Assembly: GCA_945861415.1 (NCBI GenBank)
Contig: CAMAUV010000023.1
Location: 1 to 64,000 of the forward strand
DNA: 64,000 nt
DNA from: Akkermansia muciniphila
GTDB taxonomy: Bacteria; Verrucomicrobiota; Verrucomicrobiia; Verrucomicrobiales; V1-33
Reading direction: 5' to 3'
Below, piece by piece: positions 8,172-16,891 of the stretch. Under the pieces are notes generated by a model. The model was not told the DNA's origin, ran no database searches, and worked only from the letters and a program-made list of their open reading frames with translations. The translations under genes were made by a program, and so were the position numbers. Numbering within the stretch: position 1 is the stretch's first letter; each line of letters begins with the position of its first letter.

Positions 8172-8617
8172 CGCCCCAGAGCGGCCATCCATGTAGGTGA
8201 GAAGATTGGAAAGTTGGGTGCGGGCCCCTAGCAGTTTACGCAAAGGCCCCAATTTGGCGGCAATGGCTTCCAGCGAAAATCCTCCATTTTATCGAAAGTG
8301 ATATCGACACTGATATTCTTGCCCTCTTCATCGGAAGGGACGTTAGTCACGGCGAATGCCACGCTCGGTTCTACGTCTTTCATGGACTTGTCAAAGTTAT
8401 CCATGTCCAATTCCAAGAAGTTGCGCTCGGCGATGTGGTGCAGCGCTTCAGCAGGTTTGTCGGACAAGTTGGCCATGACCCGCATGACAAATGCCAACTC
8501 AATCTATTTCTGGGCGCCGTCCACGAACAGTTTACACTCAACGTAAACCCGTGGGACGCGATTACGCCCAATGAACTTTGTGCTGCGCTCAGATGGCTTA
8601 GGCTTGGCGGCAGAAGA
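8172..8617 (-). pseudogene. tssB: Type VI secretion sheath subunit TssB, decayed
   Basis: The minus strand reads 'STKFIGRNRVPRVYVECKLF', then TAG at 8504-8506, then 'IELAFVMRVMANLSDKPAEA' and 'RNFLELDMDNFDKSMKDVEP', 'VAFAVTNVPSDEEG', 'DITFDKMEDF'. A frameshift near 8275-8284 restores 'SLEAIAAKLGPLRKLLGART' and 'QLSNLLTYMDGRSG'. This is a nearly full TssB (VipA), the small subunit of the contractile T6SS sheath: the FVMGVMADLS.KP, FLEIDRDNFD, LTF.SMEDFSP and LRKLLEARTQL..LL.YMDGK blocks are in order. The start is missing (TGA just upstream), with one nonsense codon, one frameshift and a deletion at the 3' end. The 270-base open segment 8228-8497 is not a gene of its own. Confidence 0.75.
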
Positions 8618-8887
8618 TTGTCAATCAGTGTGGCCGGGGAGAGTGAGCGCTCACGATTTAATTTTAGGATGTCAGGGTAGCTGGTTGGCGCGAAAGTTGG
8701 CAGGTCAAGATTCGCTTGCTTCGACGAAAGACTCCCATCCACACACGCGGAGTTGCCATCCGGTTAAAGTGGTGGTAACCTAACTTATATAATTTTTCGC
8801 TGCTGTTTATTTGCCCTCTTCATCTGTTCTGCCGCCAACGCAAAAGACCGCTTTGTTTATATTGGATCCGGTAGTGAGGGTATCATT

Positions 8888-9886
8888 TTGGTGAGAATGA
8901 ATAAGGAGTCCGGGGCTATTCAAATAGCCGGCGCTGCGGTGGAGAGGAGCAATCCTTCGTTTCTAGCGCTCAATGAGAAGGGGACGCACCTTTACGCCGT
9001 CAGTGAGTCTCTCGCTACAGCTTACAAAATTAATAAAGCCACCGGTGCCCTTACAAAGTTGAATAGTCTGCCGGTTGCTGATGCTAAGGGACAGGGGGCC
9101 TGTCACCTCTGCGTGGTGCCCGGCGCAAACATGCTGGTTACCGCCAATTACTCCGGCGGCAGTGTCACCACCTTCTCAATTGCAGCTGACGGCAGTCTCG
9201 CGAGGCGCACGGGCTTTATTCAGCACAGGGGAAGCAGTACGAACCTTGACCGTCAAGAGGCCCCTCATGCACACGGGGCGATTGTCTCGCCGGATGAAAA
9301 ACATGTGCTGGTCAATGACCTTGGAACAGACCGGGTGTACATTTACCGTGTGGACGCCGCCGCCACTACGTTGGTTCCCAAGCCGGCGGGCGAGGGTGTC
9401 TTGACTCCCGGAGCTGGGCCCCGGCACAGTGCTTTCGATGCCTCTGGACGTTTTGTCTTTTGCCTCAATGAATTGGACCTTACGGTGACTCCCTTCCGTT
9501 GGCAGCCGGATGCCCAGTTGCTCGTTCCGTTGAAGACTGTGAGCACACTGCCGGAAGGCACGGAGACGAAAGACAAAGGGTTCTCCACCGCAGAGATTGT
9601 GGTGCACCCTAACGGCAATTTTGTCTATGGTTCCAATCGGAAACACGATACCATCGCGGTCTTCGCACATAAAGACGGAGCGCTCACCTTGTTGGAAAAC
9701 GAGCCCTCCGGAGGGAAAACGCCGCGCAATTTCAATCTGACCCCGGACGGTAATTTCCTTCTCTCCGCCAATCAGGACTCTGGCGATCTGGCTGTTTTTT
9801 CTATCGGGGTAGACGGCATGCTTACACCCACGAAACATACGGCCAATGTGGCGGGGGCTGAGTGCGTGATTTTCCTGCCGGAGTGA
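8888..9886 (+). CDS. Lactonase-family seven-bladed beta-propeller, secreted form with doubtful start
   Basis: A member of the 6-phosphogluconolactonase/carboxy-cis,cis-muconate cyclase-like family (PF10282-type propeller, 332 residues as given). Blade motifs recur: 'NPSFLALNEKGTHLYAVSE', 'HAHGAIVSPDEKHVLVNDLG', 'GPRHSAFDASGRFVFCLNE', 'KTPRNFNLTPDGNFLLSANQ'. Upstream the same frame is open from 8768 and encodes a clear signal peptide ('CCLFALFICSAANA') plus the first propeller strand ('KDRFVYIGSG'), but contains no ATG, GTG or TTG; an ATA at 8789 sits where a start would be expected. Either a rare start is used, or the start has mutated and translation begins at TTG 8888 or ATG 8897, leaving the protein unexported and short of a strand. 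Confidence 0.75.
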   Translation: MVRMNKESGAIQIAGAAVERSNPSFLALNEKGTHLYAVSESLATAYKINKATGALTKLNSLPVADAKGQGACHLCVVPGANMLVTANYSGGSVTTFSIAADGSLARRTGFIQHRGSSTNLDRQEAPHAHGAIVSPDEKHVLVNDLGTDRVYIYRVDAAATTLVPKPAGEGVLTPGAGPRHSAFDASGRFVFCLNELDLTVTPFRWQPDAQLLVPLKTVSTLPEGTETKDKGFSTAEIVVHPNGNFVYGSNRKHDTIAVFAHKDGALTLLENEPSGGKTPRNFNLTPDGNFLLSANQDSGDLAVFSIGVDGMLTPTKHTANVAGAECVIFLPE

Positions 9887-9908
9887 TGGCGGCCGAATCT
9901 GCCTCTGG

Positions 9909-10988
9909 TCAGGCTCCCAGCAGCAGACGGGCGGGCTGCTCGATGCAGTCTTTGACGCGAAGCAGGAATGTCACGGCCTCTTTTCCGTCGATGAGGCGGT
10001 GATCGTAGCTGAGCGCCAGATACATCATAGGCCTGATCTCCACTTTGCCATTCACGGCCACCGGCCGCTGTTGAATGGCGTGCATTCCGAGAATGGCGCT
10101 TTGCGGGGGATTCAGAATCGGAGTGCTCAATAGGCTGCCGTAGACTCCGCCATTGGAGATCGTGAAGACTCCGCCCTGCAGGTCCTCAATCGCGATCCGG
10201 CCCTCTTTGGCTTTCGCGGCGTAACCAGTGATGTCCTTTTCCAGTTCAGCGAACCCTTTGTGCTCGCAGCCGCGCAGCACGGGCACCACGAGTCCTTTCT
10301 CAGTGCCCACGGCGACGCCAATATCGCAGAAGTGGTGCGTGACGATTTCATCGCCTTCGATGCGTGCATTTACCGTGGGAACGGCATGGAGAGCCTCGAC
10401 CACGGCTTTCACGAAGAAGGACATGAACCCTAGCTTCACCCCGTGGCGGGCGACGAAGCTGTCCTGCAGGAGTTTCCGCAGATTCATCACTTCGGTCATA
10501 TCTACTTCGTTGAAGGTGGTGAGAATGGCAGCAGTATGCTGCGCGTTGAGAAGGTGAGTGGCAATCTTGCGGCGCAGCGGAGTCATTTTCTTGCGTGTTA
10601 GCCGCCCGGCTTTGTCCCCCACGGGTGGCGGAACTTCGGATGGCTCGCGTGGCACCACGGTCAATTCCGGCACTTCGAGCGGGGCTGGGGCGGGTTTGGC
10701 TGATGCTGAGGTCGTGGCGGGAGCGACCGCAGGCGCTGGTGCAGGAGTTGTAGCACCTGCTTTGATCCAGCCGATCACTGCGCCAATTTTGACCTCCTCA
10801 CTAGGCTGCGCACCTATCTCTAGTGTTCCGGAGGCTTCCGCAGCCAGTTCCGTGGAGACTTTGTCTGTATCGATGGTGACCAGCACGTCGCCGGTGCTCA
10901 CGGCATCGCCGTCCTGCTTATGCCATGCGGAAATGATGGCACTGGTGATGCTTTCGCCTGCGTTGGGAACCTTGATCTCTGTTGCCAT
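9909..10988 (-). CDS. sucB: Dihydrolipoyllysine succinyltransferase-type E2 of a 2-oxoacid dehydrogenase complex
   Basis: The E2 core transfers the acyl group from E1 to CoA via a swinging lipoyl arm. Residues 1-77 are a lipoyl domain with Lys43 in '[10 protein letters not shown]'. An Ala/Pro linker follows, then the CAT acyltransferase domain from about residue 135, ending with the catalytic '[12 protein letters not shown]' block. The DKVS-type lipoyl site and CAT features favour the 2-oxoglutarate (succinyl) class. At 359 residues it is short: the peripheral subunit-binding domain that normally tethers E3 or E1 between lipoyl and CAT domains is not recognisable. E1 and E3 genes are not adjacent. 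It converges on the lactonase gene. Confidence 0.88.
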   Translation of the reverse strand: MATEIKVPNAGESITSAIISAWHKQDGDAVSTGDVLVTIDTDKVSTELAAEASGTLEIGAQPSEEVKIGAVIGWIKAGATTPAPAPAVAPATTSASAKPAPAPLEVPELTVVPREPSEVPPPVGDKAGRLTRKKMTPLRRKIATHLLNAQHTAAILTTFNEVDMTEVMNLRKLLQDSFVARHGVKLGFMSFFVKAVVEALHAVPTVNARIEGDEIVTHHFCDIGVAVGTEKGLVVPVLRGCEHKGFAELEKDITGYAAKAKEGRIAIEDLQGGVFTISNGGVYGSLLSTPILNPPQSAILGMHAIQQRPVAVNGKVEIRPMMYLALSYDHRLIDGKEAVTFLLRVKDCIEQPARLLLGA

Positions 10989-11084
10989 ATTTTACGTTGG
11001 GATTGAATGATGTGTTTCTCTCTTGCACCGCTTCCTTCGGGCACTCAAGCGGCGGTGCTGCCCATTTTGAAACGATTACTGGTG

Positions 11085-12116
11085 CTATTCCGGCGAATCC
11101 GGCAGGAGGCGGACGCCGTTCCCGGGGTGGTCAGGAAACGTAGGCACCCCTTTGTCGAGCCAAACACCCTCGGCGATATCCTTTGCGATGAGCACGGAGC
11201 CGTCCATGTCCACGTAGTCCAGCAGTGGCAGCAGCATACCGATGGCGGAAATACCGATACTGCTCTCGTTCATGCACCCGGCCATAACTTTCAATCCCCG
11301 GCGGCGGGCTTCCAGCGCCATACGCCGCCCCGGAGTCTGCCCGCCGGCTTTGGTGAGCTTGATGTTCACCCCGTCGTAGAATTCGGCACAGCGCGCCACG
11401 TCCTCAGGGATGAGGCAACTTTCGTCGGCGATTACCGGCAGTGCGCACCGTCTCTTAAGCCGGGCCATGCCTTCCCAGTCATCGCGGGGCAGCGGCTGTT
11501 CTAGGAACTCTACCCCCAGTTCCTTTAGCGCGGGGGCGTATTCGAGAGTCTGCTCCACAGTCCATGCGGTGTTAGCGTCGATGCGAAACACTGCATCCGT
11601 ATGCTCTCGTAGCGTCCGGACGATCTCCACATCATGGTTCGTCCCCAGCTTAATCTTGTAAATTGGCCAGTTCGGGAACTCCTGCATCTTGCGAATCATC
11701 ACCTCGGTGGTGTCGATGCCGATGGTGTAATCACTGCACGGCACCTTCTCCAGTGAGAGTCCCCAAAGCTGCCATACAGGTTGACCCAGCCGTTTTCCCC
11801 AGAGGTCATGCGCGGCCTCATCAACTGCGCAGAGAGAGAAGCGGTCGTCGTATAAATGAGGCAGCATCTGGTCCCACAGGTCTTCCGGGTTGTCCCAGCG
11901 TGCCGATTCAATGACCGGCCGCAGTGACTCCAGCGCCGCCGAAATCACCGGTGCGGACAAATGGGGATAGCCTCGTGAAGTCGCTGCTTCACCATAGCCC
12001 GTGTGCGTGCCGTCAGAGAGTTCCACGATAACATTGTGCTGCACGGTGGTGGTGCCGTGGGTGATCGTGAACGGATGGCGCAGTGGCAGGTGGACTTCGC
12101 GGATGGTGAGGTGCAT
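11085..12116 (-). CDS. Enolase-superfamily dipeptide epimerase (L-Ala-D/L-Glu type)
   Basis: A mandelate-racemase/muconate-lactonising subgroup enzyme of 343 residues. It probably epimerises dipeptides such as L-Ala-D-Glu released from peptidoglycan, by proton transfer between two lysines with a Mg2+-stabilised enolate. Catalytic features are 'YKIKLG' (KxK), 'FRIDANTAW' and 'VEFLEQPL' and 'VIADES' (Asp, Glu, Asp metal ligands), then 'INIKLTKAGG'-like 'VNIKLTKAGG' (second Lys). The ATG at 12116 ('MHLTIREVHLPL') was preferred over one 54 bases upstream because the latter would overlap the preceding gene and adds a basic tail unlike the family. The uridylyltransferase ends 4 bases before this start, so the two are probably co-transcribed. 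Exact dipeptide specificity cannot be read. Confidence 0.85.
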   Translation of the reverse strand: MHLTIREVHLPLRHPFTITHGTTTVQHNVIVELSDGTHTGYGEAATSRGYPHLSAPVISAALESLRPVIESARWDNPEDLWDQMLPHLYDDRFSLCAVDEAAHDLWGKRLGQPVWQLWGLSLEKVPCSDYTIGIDTTEVMIRKMQEFPNWPIYKIKLGTNHDVEIVRTLREHTDAVFRIDANTAWTVEQTLEYAPALKELGVEFLEQPLPRDDWEGMARLKRRCALPVIADESCLIPEDVARCAEFYDGVNIKLTKAGGQTPGRRMALEARRRGLKVMAGCMNESSIGISAIGMLLPLLDYVDMDGSVLIAKDIAEGVWLDKGVPTFPDHPGNGVRLLPDSPE

Positions 12117-12120
12117 GATT

Positions 12121-13515
12121 TTACGATCCGTAGGTTCCCGCCGCGATTTCCTGCGGCTCCGTGGTTTCATTGATGAAAGTCGCTTCGCCCTTTGCCACCA
12201 CGCCGGGCGCGAAGACCACCGGGCCTTTCACTGTGAGGCGATGGCACTGAAGCAAACTGGGCACAGCTCGGGCAAGCATTTGCTGCAGCCCATCCACAAG
12301 TTTGTAGTGATTGCTGTCGAGGTCCACTACTGGCGGCACACCGGCCCGCTCCGGGGCCAGTTCCAGCCGGTGATCCGGCGTGAGCACACACGCATCGCTG
12401 CGGATGATGAGCAGATCGCTGGTAGTCTTCACCGGCGCAAAGCGATCGCGCCCCACCTCAATGGCCGCTGCTCCCTCAAAGATATCAAGGGCAGCGCCCA
12501 TAGCCGTCTCCAATTGAAAGACCCCGGGGCTCTTCGGATCACGCGGGTCCGCAGTCTTTTCATTTCGAATCATCGGCAGCGGAATGAGGCCGTTGCTCTC
12601 GTTCAGTGCCTGCTTCAACCTTCCGAGATGCACCCAGAGATTGTTCGTGTTAAAGAAGCGGTGGCGCTCCACGTTTTGGAAATTCATCTCATCCGCCTTG
12701 GGGCACTGTGCACTTTCGCGCAGAATGAGCCGGTCATCGCTCAACCGTCGCGCGAGGTGACCGCCTTTTTTATCCACCTCAGTGCGGCGCGTGACCTCCA
12801 TGAGAAACGGCGCGCCGCTTTGCGCGAAGTGCCGCAGCAGGTCAGGAGAGAGCGTGGCTCCGAGGTTGTCCGAATTGCTTACAAACGAATAGACTATGCC
12901 CTCCGCCAGCAACCGGTCCAGCCAGCCACTGCCGGCTAGGCTAGCATAGATATCCCCGTGGCCAGGCGGGCACCATTCCATGTCGGGGTCAGCTGGCCAC
13001 GATAGCGGAGAAAGATCCGCCGTTCGCACCTTCGGCACCCGGTTCTGCATCATCTCCAGTTTAGATGTTCCTCCCAGTTCCGGATACTTTGCCATATAGG
13101 CAAGAGTGTCCTCTGAAGTGGAGAAGCTGTTCATCAAGAGGAACTGCGGCACATTGCCACCGCCGCCCTCCGCGCGCAGATGGAGAATCTGTTTCGCGAT
13201 CAAATCCAGAAAAGTTAGCCCGTCCCGCACCGACAGCAGACTCTTCGCTTTCTCCAGCCCCATTCCTGTGCCCAGTCCGCCGTTCAGTTTGATCACCACC
13301 GTCTGCCGCAGCAGAGACTTCAACTCAGGGGATTCCGCCGTCGGCAGCGATGCAATGTGCGGTAGCGATTCTACCGGAGTGATGGTGCCCTCGGCGATCA
13401 GTCCCGTCTCATTGCGCTGGAGGGCGCGGTAGTTCCTCTCGAAGGCCCGTATTGCAGCCTCGCTGAGACCGGCGGTTTTCATTTTATCGGCGAATGGCTG
13501 GAAAGTGTCTGACAT
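12121..13515 (-). CDS. UTP-glucose-1-phosphate (UDP-sugar) uridylyltransferase, eukaryotic UGP2-like
   Basis: A 464-residue PF01704-type nucleotidyltransferase that makes a UDP-sugar from UTP and sugar-1-phosphate. The nucleotide-binding loop is 'VVIKLNGGLGTGMGLEKAKS' near residue 75. Later blocks such as 'MEWCPPGHGDIYASL' and the C-terminal left-handed beta-helix region ('LTVKGPVVFAPGVVAKGE') fit the UGP/UAP group rather than bacterial GalU. Substrate could be Glc-1-P or GlcNAc-1-P. It sits between a SenB-like glycosyltransferase (31 bases upstream) and the epimerase (4 bases downstream), so a supply of activated sugar to the glycosyltransferase is a reasonable inference. Confidence 0.85.
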   Translation of the reverse strand: MSDTFQPFADKMKTAGLSEAAIRAFERNYRALQRNETGLIAEGTITPVESLPHIASLPTAESPELKSLLRQTVVIKLNGGLGTGMGLEKAKSLLSVRDGLTFLDLIAKQILHLRAEGGGGNVPQFLLMNSFSTSEDTLAYMAKYPELGGTSKLEMMQNRVPKVRTADLSPLSWPADPDMEWCPPGHGDIYASLAGSGWLDRLLAEGIVYSFVSNSDNLGATLSPDLLRHFAQSGAPFLMEVTRRTEVDKKGGHLARRLSDDRLILRESAQCPKADEMNFQNVERHRFFNTNNLWVHLGRLKQALNESNGLIPLPMIRNEKTADPRDPKSPGVFQLETAMGAALDIFEGAAAIEVGRDRFAPVKTTSDLLIIRSDACVLTPDHRLELAPERAGVPPVVDLDSNHYKLVDGLQQMLARAVPSLLQCHRLTVKGPVVFAPGVVAKGEATFINETTEPQEIAAGTYGS

Positions 13516-13546
13516 CCTTTTGGCCTATGCCCGCCAATGCGCCCCG

Positions 13547-14566
13547 TCAATTGTCCGCACGGGAATGCTCAGCGGTCCGTCCGGAGAATGTTACGGCGTC
13601 TCGCGATTTAATGGACTCCAAAAGGTCCAACCAACATTGCTGCTCGGCATCCGGACGGAATTGTGCAGCAAGGGTGCGGGTTCTGTCCAGCAGTTCCGTG
13701 TAGAAAGACGGGCTGGTCTCGCAGCGCTCAAAAAGCGCAGCTAGCGCCGCCGTGTCGCCTGGTGGGTAAAGGCCGGGCCAGACGCGGCCAAGCAGGCCGG
13801 TGTTGCCGGGGATGTCACTGGCCAGCACGGGCACGCCGCAGACGAGGGACTCAATGACCGCATTGGCGCCCCCCTCAGCAAAAGAACTGTTCACAGTCAG
13901 AAACGCGCCCTGCATTTCCCTCCAGAGCGAGTCACGATGGATTCCGCCCAGCCAGAGCCAGCGTGGTGTACGCCGCATCCATTCACCGGCTGCTTGGTCC
14001 ATGGCCGCGTTGAGCGCTTCGCCAGCGTGATGGATGACTATTCGGGACTCTGCGGGGAGAAGTTCCACCGCCGCCGCACAGCGAAAGGGATCTTTGATTT
14101 CCCGTAAGTGAGCGGCCACCAGAACTGTCAGTCTTCCCTCCACAGGATAGCTCCGGACTGGCAACTCCCCGGGGGCGTCAGGGGCACTTTTGAAAATCAC
14201 ACGGGTCTTGTGCCGGTAGTGGGAGGGAAGCTGGGCAGCGGATTCACTGTGCCATGCGACAATGGCTGTCGCCGCATCCAGCGCAGTAATAACTTCAGGG
14301 TGGCTTGGGAACTCCGGAAAAATATCCGTGCCCGTGAGCACCACAACCAGCGGGGCGTCGGGATGGCGGCGGTGGAAATCCAGACCCACCGCCGCGCTCC
14401 GCCATGCATTGAGCAGCACTAGCACAGAAGCCTCTACTGGCGGGACATCCACCGCTTGGGCATCTACGCCGGCCTTCTGCAGCAGTCCGGCAATGCGCAG
14501 CGCGGAAACCGCGTTCCCTTTCCCGGAAGTAAGCGGCATGGGCGAGTAAAGGCGCACGGAAGACAC
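13547..14566 (-). CDS. Family-4 glycosyltransferase, TIGR04348/SenB-like
   Basis: A 339-residue GT-B glycosyltransferase. The N-terminus 'MPLTSGKGNAVSALRIAGLL' with 'LVLLNAWRSAAV' and 'VVVLTGTDIFPEF' matches the TIGR04348 group, whose best known member SenB makes the selenosugar in selenoneine synthesis from a UDP-sugar. The C-terminal donor site includes 'NSSFAEGGANAVIESLVCGV' with the E-x7-E-like pattern and 'PVLASDIPGN'. The frame is open far upstream across the opposite hisF gene, but that part is antisense to hisF; the GTG at 14566 (or 14557) just before the first strand is the likely start. No SenA or SelD-like gene is adjacent, so the acceptor is unknown. Confidence 0.75.
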   Translation of the reverse strand: MSSVRLYSPMPLTSGKGNAVSALRIAGLLQKAGVDAQAVDVPPVEASVLVLLNAWRSAAVGLDFHRRHPDAPLVVVLTGTDIFPEFPSHPEVITALDAATAIVAWHSESAAQLPSHYRHKTRVIFKSAPDAPGELPVRSYPVEGRLTVLVAAHLREIKDPFRCAAAVELLPAESRIVIHHAGEALNAAMDQAAGEWMRRTPRWLWLGGIHRDSLWREMQGAFLTVNSSFAEGGANAVIESLVCGVPVLASDIPGNTGLLGRVWPGLYPPGDTAALAALFERCETSPSFYTELLDRTRTLAAQFRPDAEQQCWLDLLESIKSRDAVTFSGRTAEHSRADN

Positions 14567-14695
14567 TCTACCAGCTAAACTGCGTTTCCTCGCCGCAACA
14601 AGCGCCTTTGCCGCTGAGAGGTAAGGCGCAAAAACCCAAGCATCCTCCTTGCCCGGGCGTTCCCGCTTCCATAGGTCGCCCCGTAATTTTCTTCT

Positions 14696-15457
14696 ATGCT
14701 CACCCGCCGCATCATTCCCTGCCTCGACGTCGATAAAGGTCGTGTCGTCAAAGGCACCAGGTTTCTGGAACTCCGCGATGCCGGAGATCCCGTCGAATGC
14801 GCTGTCGCCTACAACAACCAGGGTGCGGACGAACTCGTCTTCCTTGACATCACCGCCAGCAGCGATGGCCGCGCCACAATGATCGACGTCGTCGAGCGCA
14901 CCGCTGAGCGCTGTTTCATGCCGCTCACCGTCGGCGGCGGCATCCGGACTGTGGAGGACGTCAAAGCCATGCTTCGCGCGGGAGCCGACAAGGTCAGCAT
15001 GAACACGGCCGCCATTCAGAATCCCTCGCTCGTGGACGCCGGTGCCAACACCTTTGGGTGCCAGTGCATCGTCGTGGCCATTGATGCCCGCTCCAACAAA
15101 GATGGTACATGGCAGGTCTACACCCACGGCGGCCGCAACCGCACGGAACTTGATGCCGTGGAATGGGCCCGGGAAGTTTGCCGCCGCGGCGCCGGAGAAA
15201 TCCTCCTCACCAGCATGGATGCTGACGGCACCAAAGCCGGCTACGACATCACCCTCACCCGTGCGGTGAGCGAAGCTGTAAGTATCCCTGTCATTGCAAG
15301 CGGCGGTGCCGGAAACCTCGACCACATGGCTACCGTGCTCAGCGAAGGCAAAGCAGACGCTGTCCTCGCTGCCAGCATTTTCCATTTTGGCGATTTCAGT
15401 GTGGCTACCGTCAAAGATTACCTCGCCACTCAAGGCGTGCCAGTGCGGCGTGTATAG
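14696..15457 (+). CDS. hisF: Imidazole glycerol phosphate synthase, cyclase subunit HisF
   Basis: A 253-residue (beta/alpha)8 barrel that closes the imidazole ring using ammonia from HisH, giving IGP and AICAR in histidine synthesis. The first catalytic Asp is in '[13 protein letters not shown]', the second in '[12 protein letters not shown]'. The phosphate-binding loops '[10 protein letters not shown]' and '[11 protein letters not shown]' are present. Length and ends are typical. It stands alone here, divergent from the SenB-like gene with about 130 bases between, so the two promoters share that gap. No Shine-Dalgarno is obvious before the ATG. Confidence 0.97.
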   Translation: MLTRRIIPCLDVDKGRVVKGTRFLELRDAGDPVECAVAYNNQGADELVFLDITASSDGRATMIDVVERTAERCFMPLTVGGGIRTVEDVKAMLRAGADKVSMNTAAIQNPSLVDAGANTFGCQCIVVAIDARSNKDGTWQVYTHGGRNRTELDAVEWAREVCRRGAGEILLTSMDADGTKAGYDITLTRAVSEAVSIPVIASGGAGNLDHMATVLSEGKADAVLAASIFHFGDFSVATVKDYLATQGVPVRRV

Positions 15458-15470
15458 GCGCTCCGTGGCT

Positions 15471-16799
15471 CTAATTTCCATCCACAGCCCGCACGCGCAG
15501 GAATTGGCGTGGCATTTGGCGCAATGACCAGATGGAGCGCGCAGTAACAATTTCCATATTCTCCGACTGCGGGATGGCGCTCACCACGGTCAGTCGATGG
15601 ATACCCCCGGTTGGACTTGTTTCGTCCCACCAGAATTGCATGTCGCTGCTGTGCTGCGGCAGAACGGTGAGTCTGGCAACGCCGGTGCGGCGAGTGAAAC
15701 GAATGGCGGGATAGGTCTCGCCGCCCTCATTGAGGGCGATGACAACGGGCAGTCCGGAGACGTCGCTGCGCAGTGGGTGCAGACCAAGGGCACACTCGAC
15801 GATGTTTAGAATCCCGTCGTTGTCAGGATCTGCTGAAGCAAGGGAAGTGGCTCCGGGATTCCTGACGAAATAGCGGGCCACCCACTCCGCATAACTGGCG
15901 ACGCGCGGATCGAGTTCGATATCCCATGGATCGGTCCCAAGGTTTACGAGTATTTCCTGAGGAGTGCTGCCGTCCATATTTCCACGGCTGACCGCCATGT
16001 CTCCGGTGGTGTTGGGATATCCATTCGAGCCGGTGTCCACCCAATAAACCTTCCCGGCCTTCACATCAAGTGTGACACCGTGAGGCGTATCGAGTCCGGA
16101 ATAGATTGTCTGCACGGCGGGGCTGGTGGAAGCATTCACCGGCAGCGCGATCAGCGGGCAGCGCATGATTTTTCCGCCGTTTCTGTTCACCCAGTAGAGC
16201 ATTCCCCCGGTTAAATCCAATTCGACCCCGCGGCTTTGGAGATTTCCGCTAACAACCGTTTCCCTTCCGGTGCCGTCGAGATTCATGCGAAAGACATTAC
16301 CGCTGCTGGTTGGGCTTCCCTGAAAATCGCCCCAGTAGATTTTTCCGTTCACCAGATCAAGGTCAAGGTAGTAGGGTGTGTAGGTGGTGTCGGTGATGAT
16401 CGTGACAGGGGTGCCGCTACCATCAAGATTGATGCGGCGGATGTGTGCCTTTTGCTGGTCGCAATAATAGAGGTGGCCGCCCGCGAGGTTGATTTCCACA
16501 TCGGCGGGGAATGACGATGGGCCGGTGGTGAGAAGATTGGCTCGGCCGGTGCCGTCGAGATTGATCCGGTAGAGAACGTCCGCGCCATTGTCGGCGCAGT
16601 AGAGCCGGTTGTTAGTGAGATCGAGTGCGATGCCCCGCATATTGGTGCCGGCGCTGGCAAGGACGGTGGTGCGCCCGGTGCCGTCATACAGCGAACGTTC
16701 AATGCGGGCCGCTGTACGGTTTGTCCAATAGATGCCGCCGGCATGGGCGGTGGAGGCGAGGAACAGTAGAGGGAGTATTTTCATTAGCACTGAAGCCAC
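15471..16799 (-). CDS. Secreted YWTD/LDL-receptor class B-type beta-propeller protein
   Basis: A 442-residue exported protein with an N-terminal signal peptide ('ILPLLFLASTAHAGG'). It has a run of about six propeller repeats with the pattern '(I/L)YW.(D/N)....I.R..LDGTG': 'GIYWTNRTAARIERSL', 'RLYCADNGADVLYRINLDGT', 'HLYYCDQQKAHIRRINLDGS', 'KIYWGDFQG', 'MLYWVNRNGGKIMRC', 'KVYWVDTGSNGY'. This resembles the six-bladed YWTD propeller of LDL-receptor relatives. The C-terminal part has 'DPDNDGILNIVECALGLHPL', a typical verrucomicrobial calcium-type repeat before a final beta domain. A binding or carbohydrate-related surface role is plausible; no catalytic residues are recognised. Its stop lies 13 bases from the hisF stop (convergent). 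Confidence 0.75.
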   Translation of the reverse strand: MASVLMKILPLLFLASTAHAGGIYWTNRTAARIERSLYDGTGRTTVLASAGTNMRGIALDLTNNRLYCADNGADVLYRINLDGTGRANLLTTGPSSFPADVEINLAGGHLYYCDQQKAHIRRINLDGSGTPVTIITDTTYTPYYLDLDLVNGKIYWGDFQGSPTSSGNVFRMNLDGTGRETVVSGNLQSRGVELDLTGGMLYWVNRNGGKIMRCPLIALPVNASTSPAVQTIYSGLDTPHGVTLDVKAGKVYWVDTGSNGYPNTTGDMAVSRGNMDGSTPQEILVNLGTDPWDIELDPRVASYAEWVARYFVRNPGATSLASADPDNDGILNIVECALGLHPLRSDVSGLPVVIALNEGGETYPAIRFTRRTGVARLTVLPQHSSDMQFWWDETSPTGGIHRLTVVSAIPQSENMEIVTARSIWSLRQMPRQFLRVRAVDGN

Positions 16800-16891
16800 A
16801 TTCTGGCAGATCCTGCAGCGGAGGGAAGTCTCAATTCAGGGAAACTGAAGACGTGAGAACTGTTCCAGAGAGGACTTTATTTCGCTATGGC

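Noticed and set aside
8228-8497. A stand-alone 89-residue minus-strand gene
   Set aside because: Homology to TssB continues past both ends (across a TAG and a frameshift), so it is part of a pseudogene.
14567-15550. Minus-strand extension of the SenB-like reading frame giving a 667-residue protein
   Set aside because: The extra 330 codons lie exactly antisense to hisF and show no family similarity; the glycosyltransferase fold starts at about 14560.
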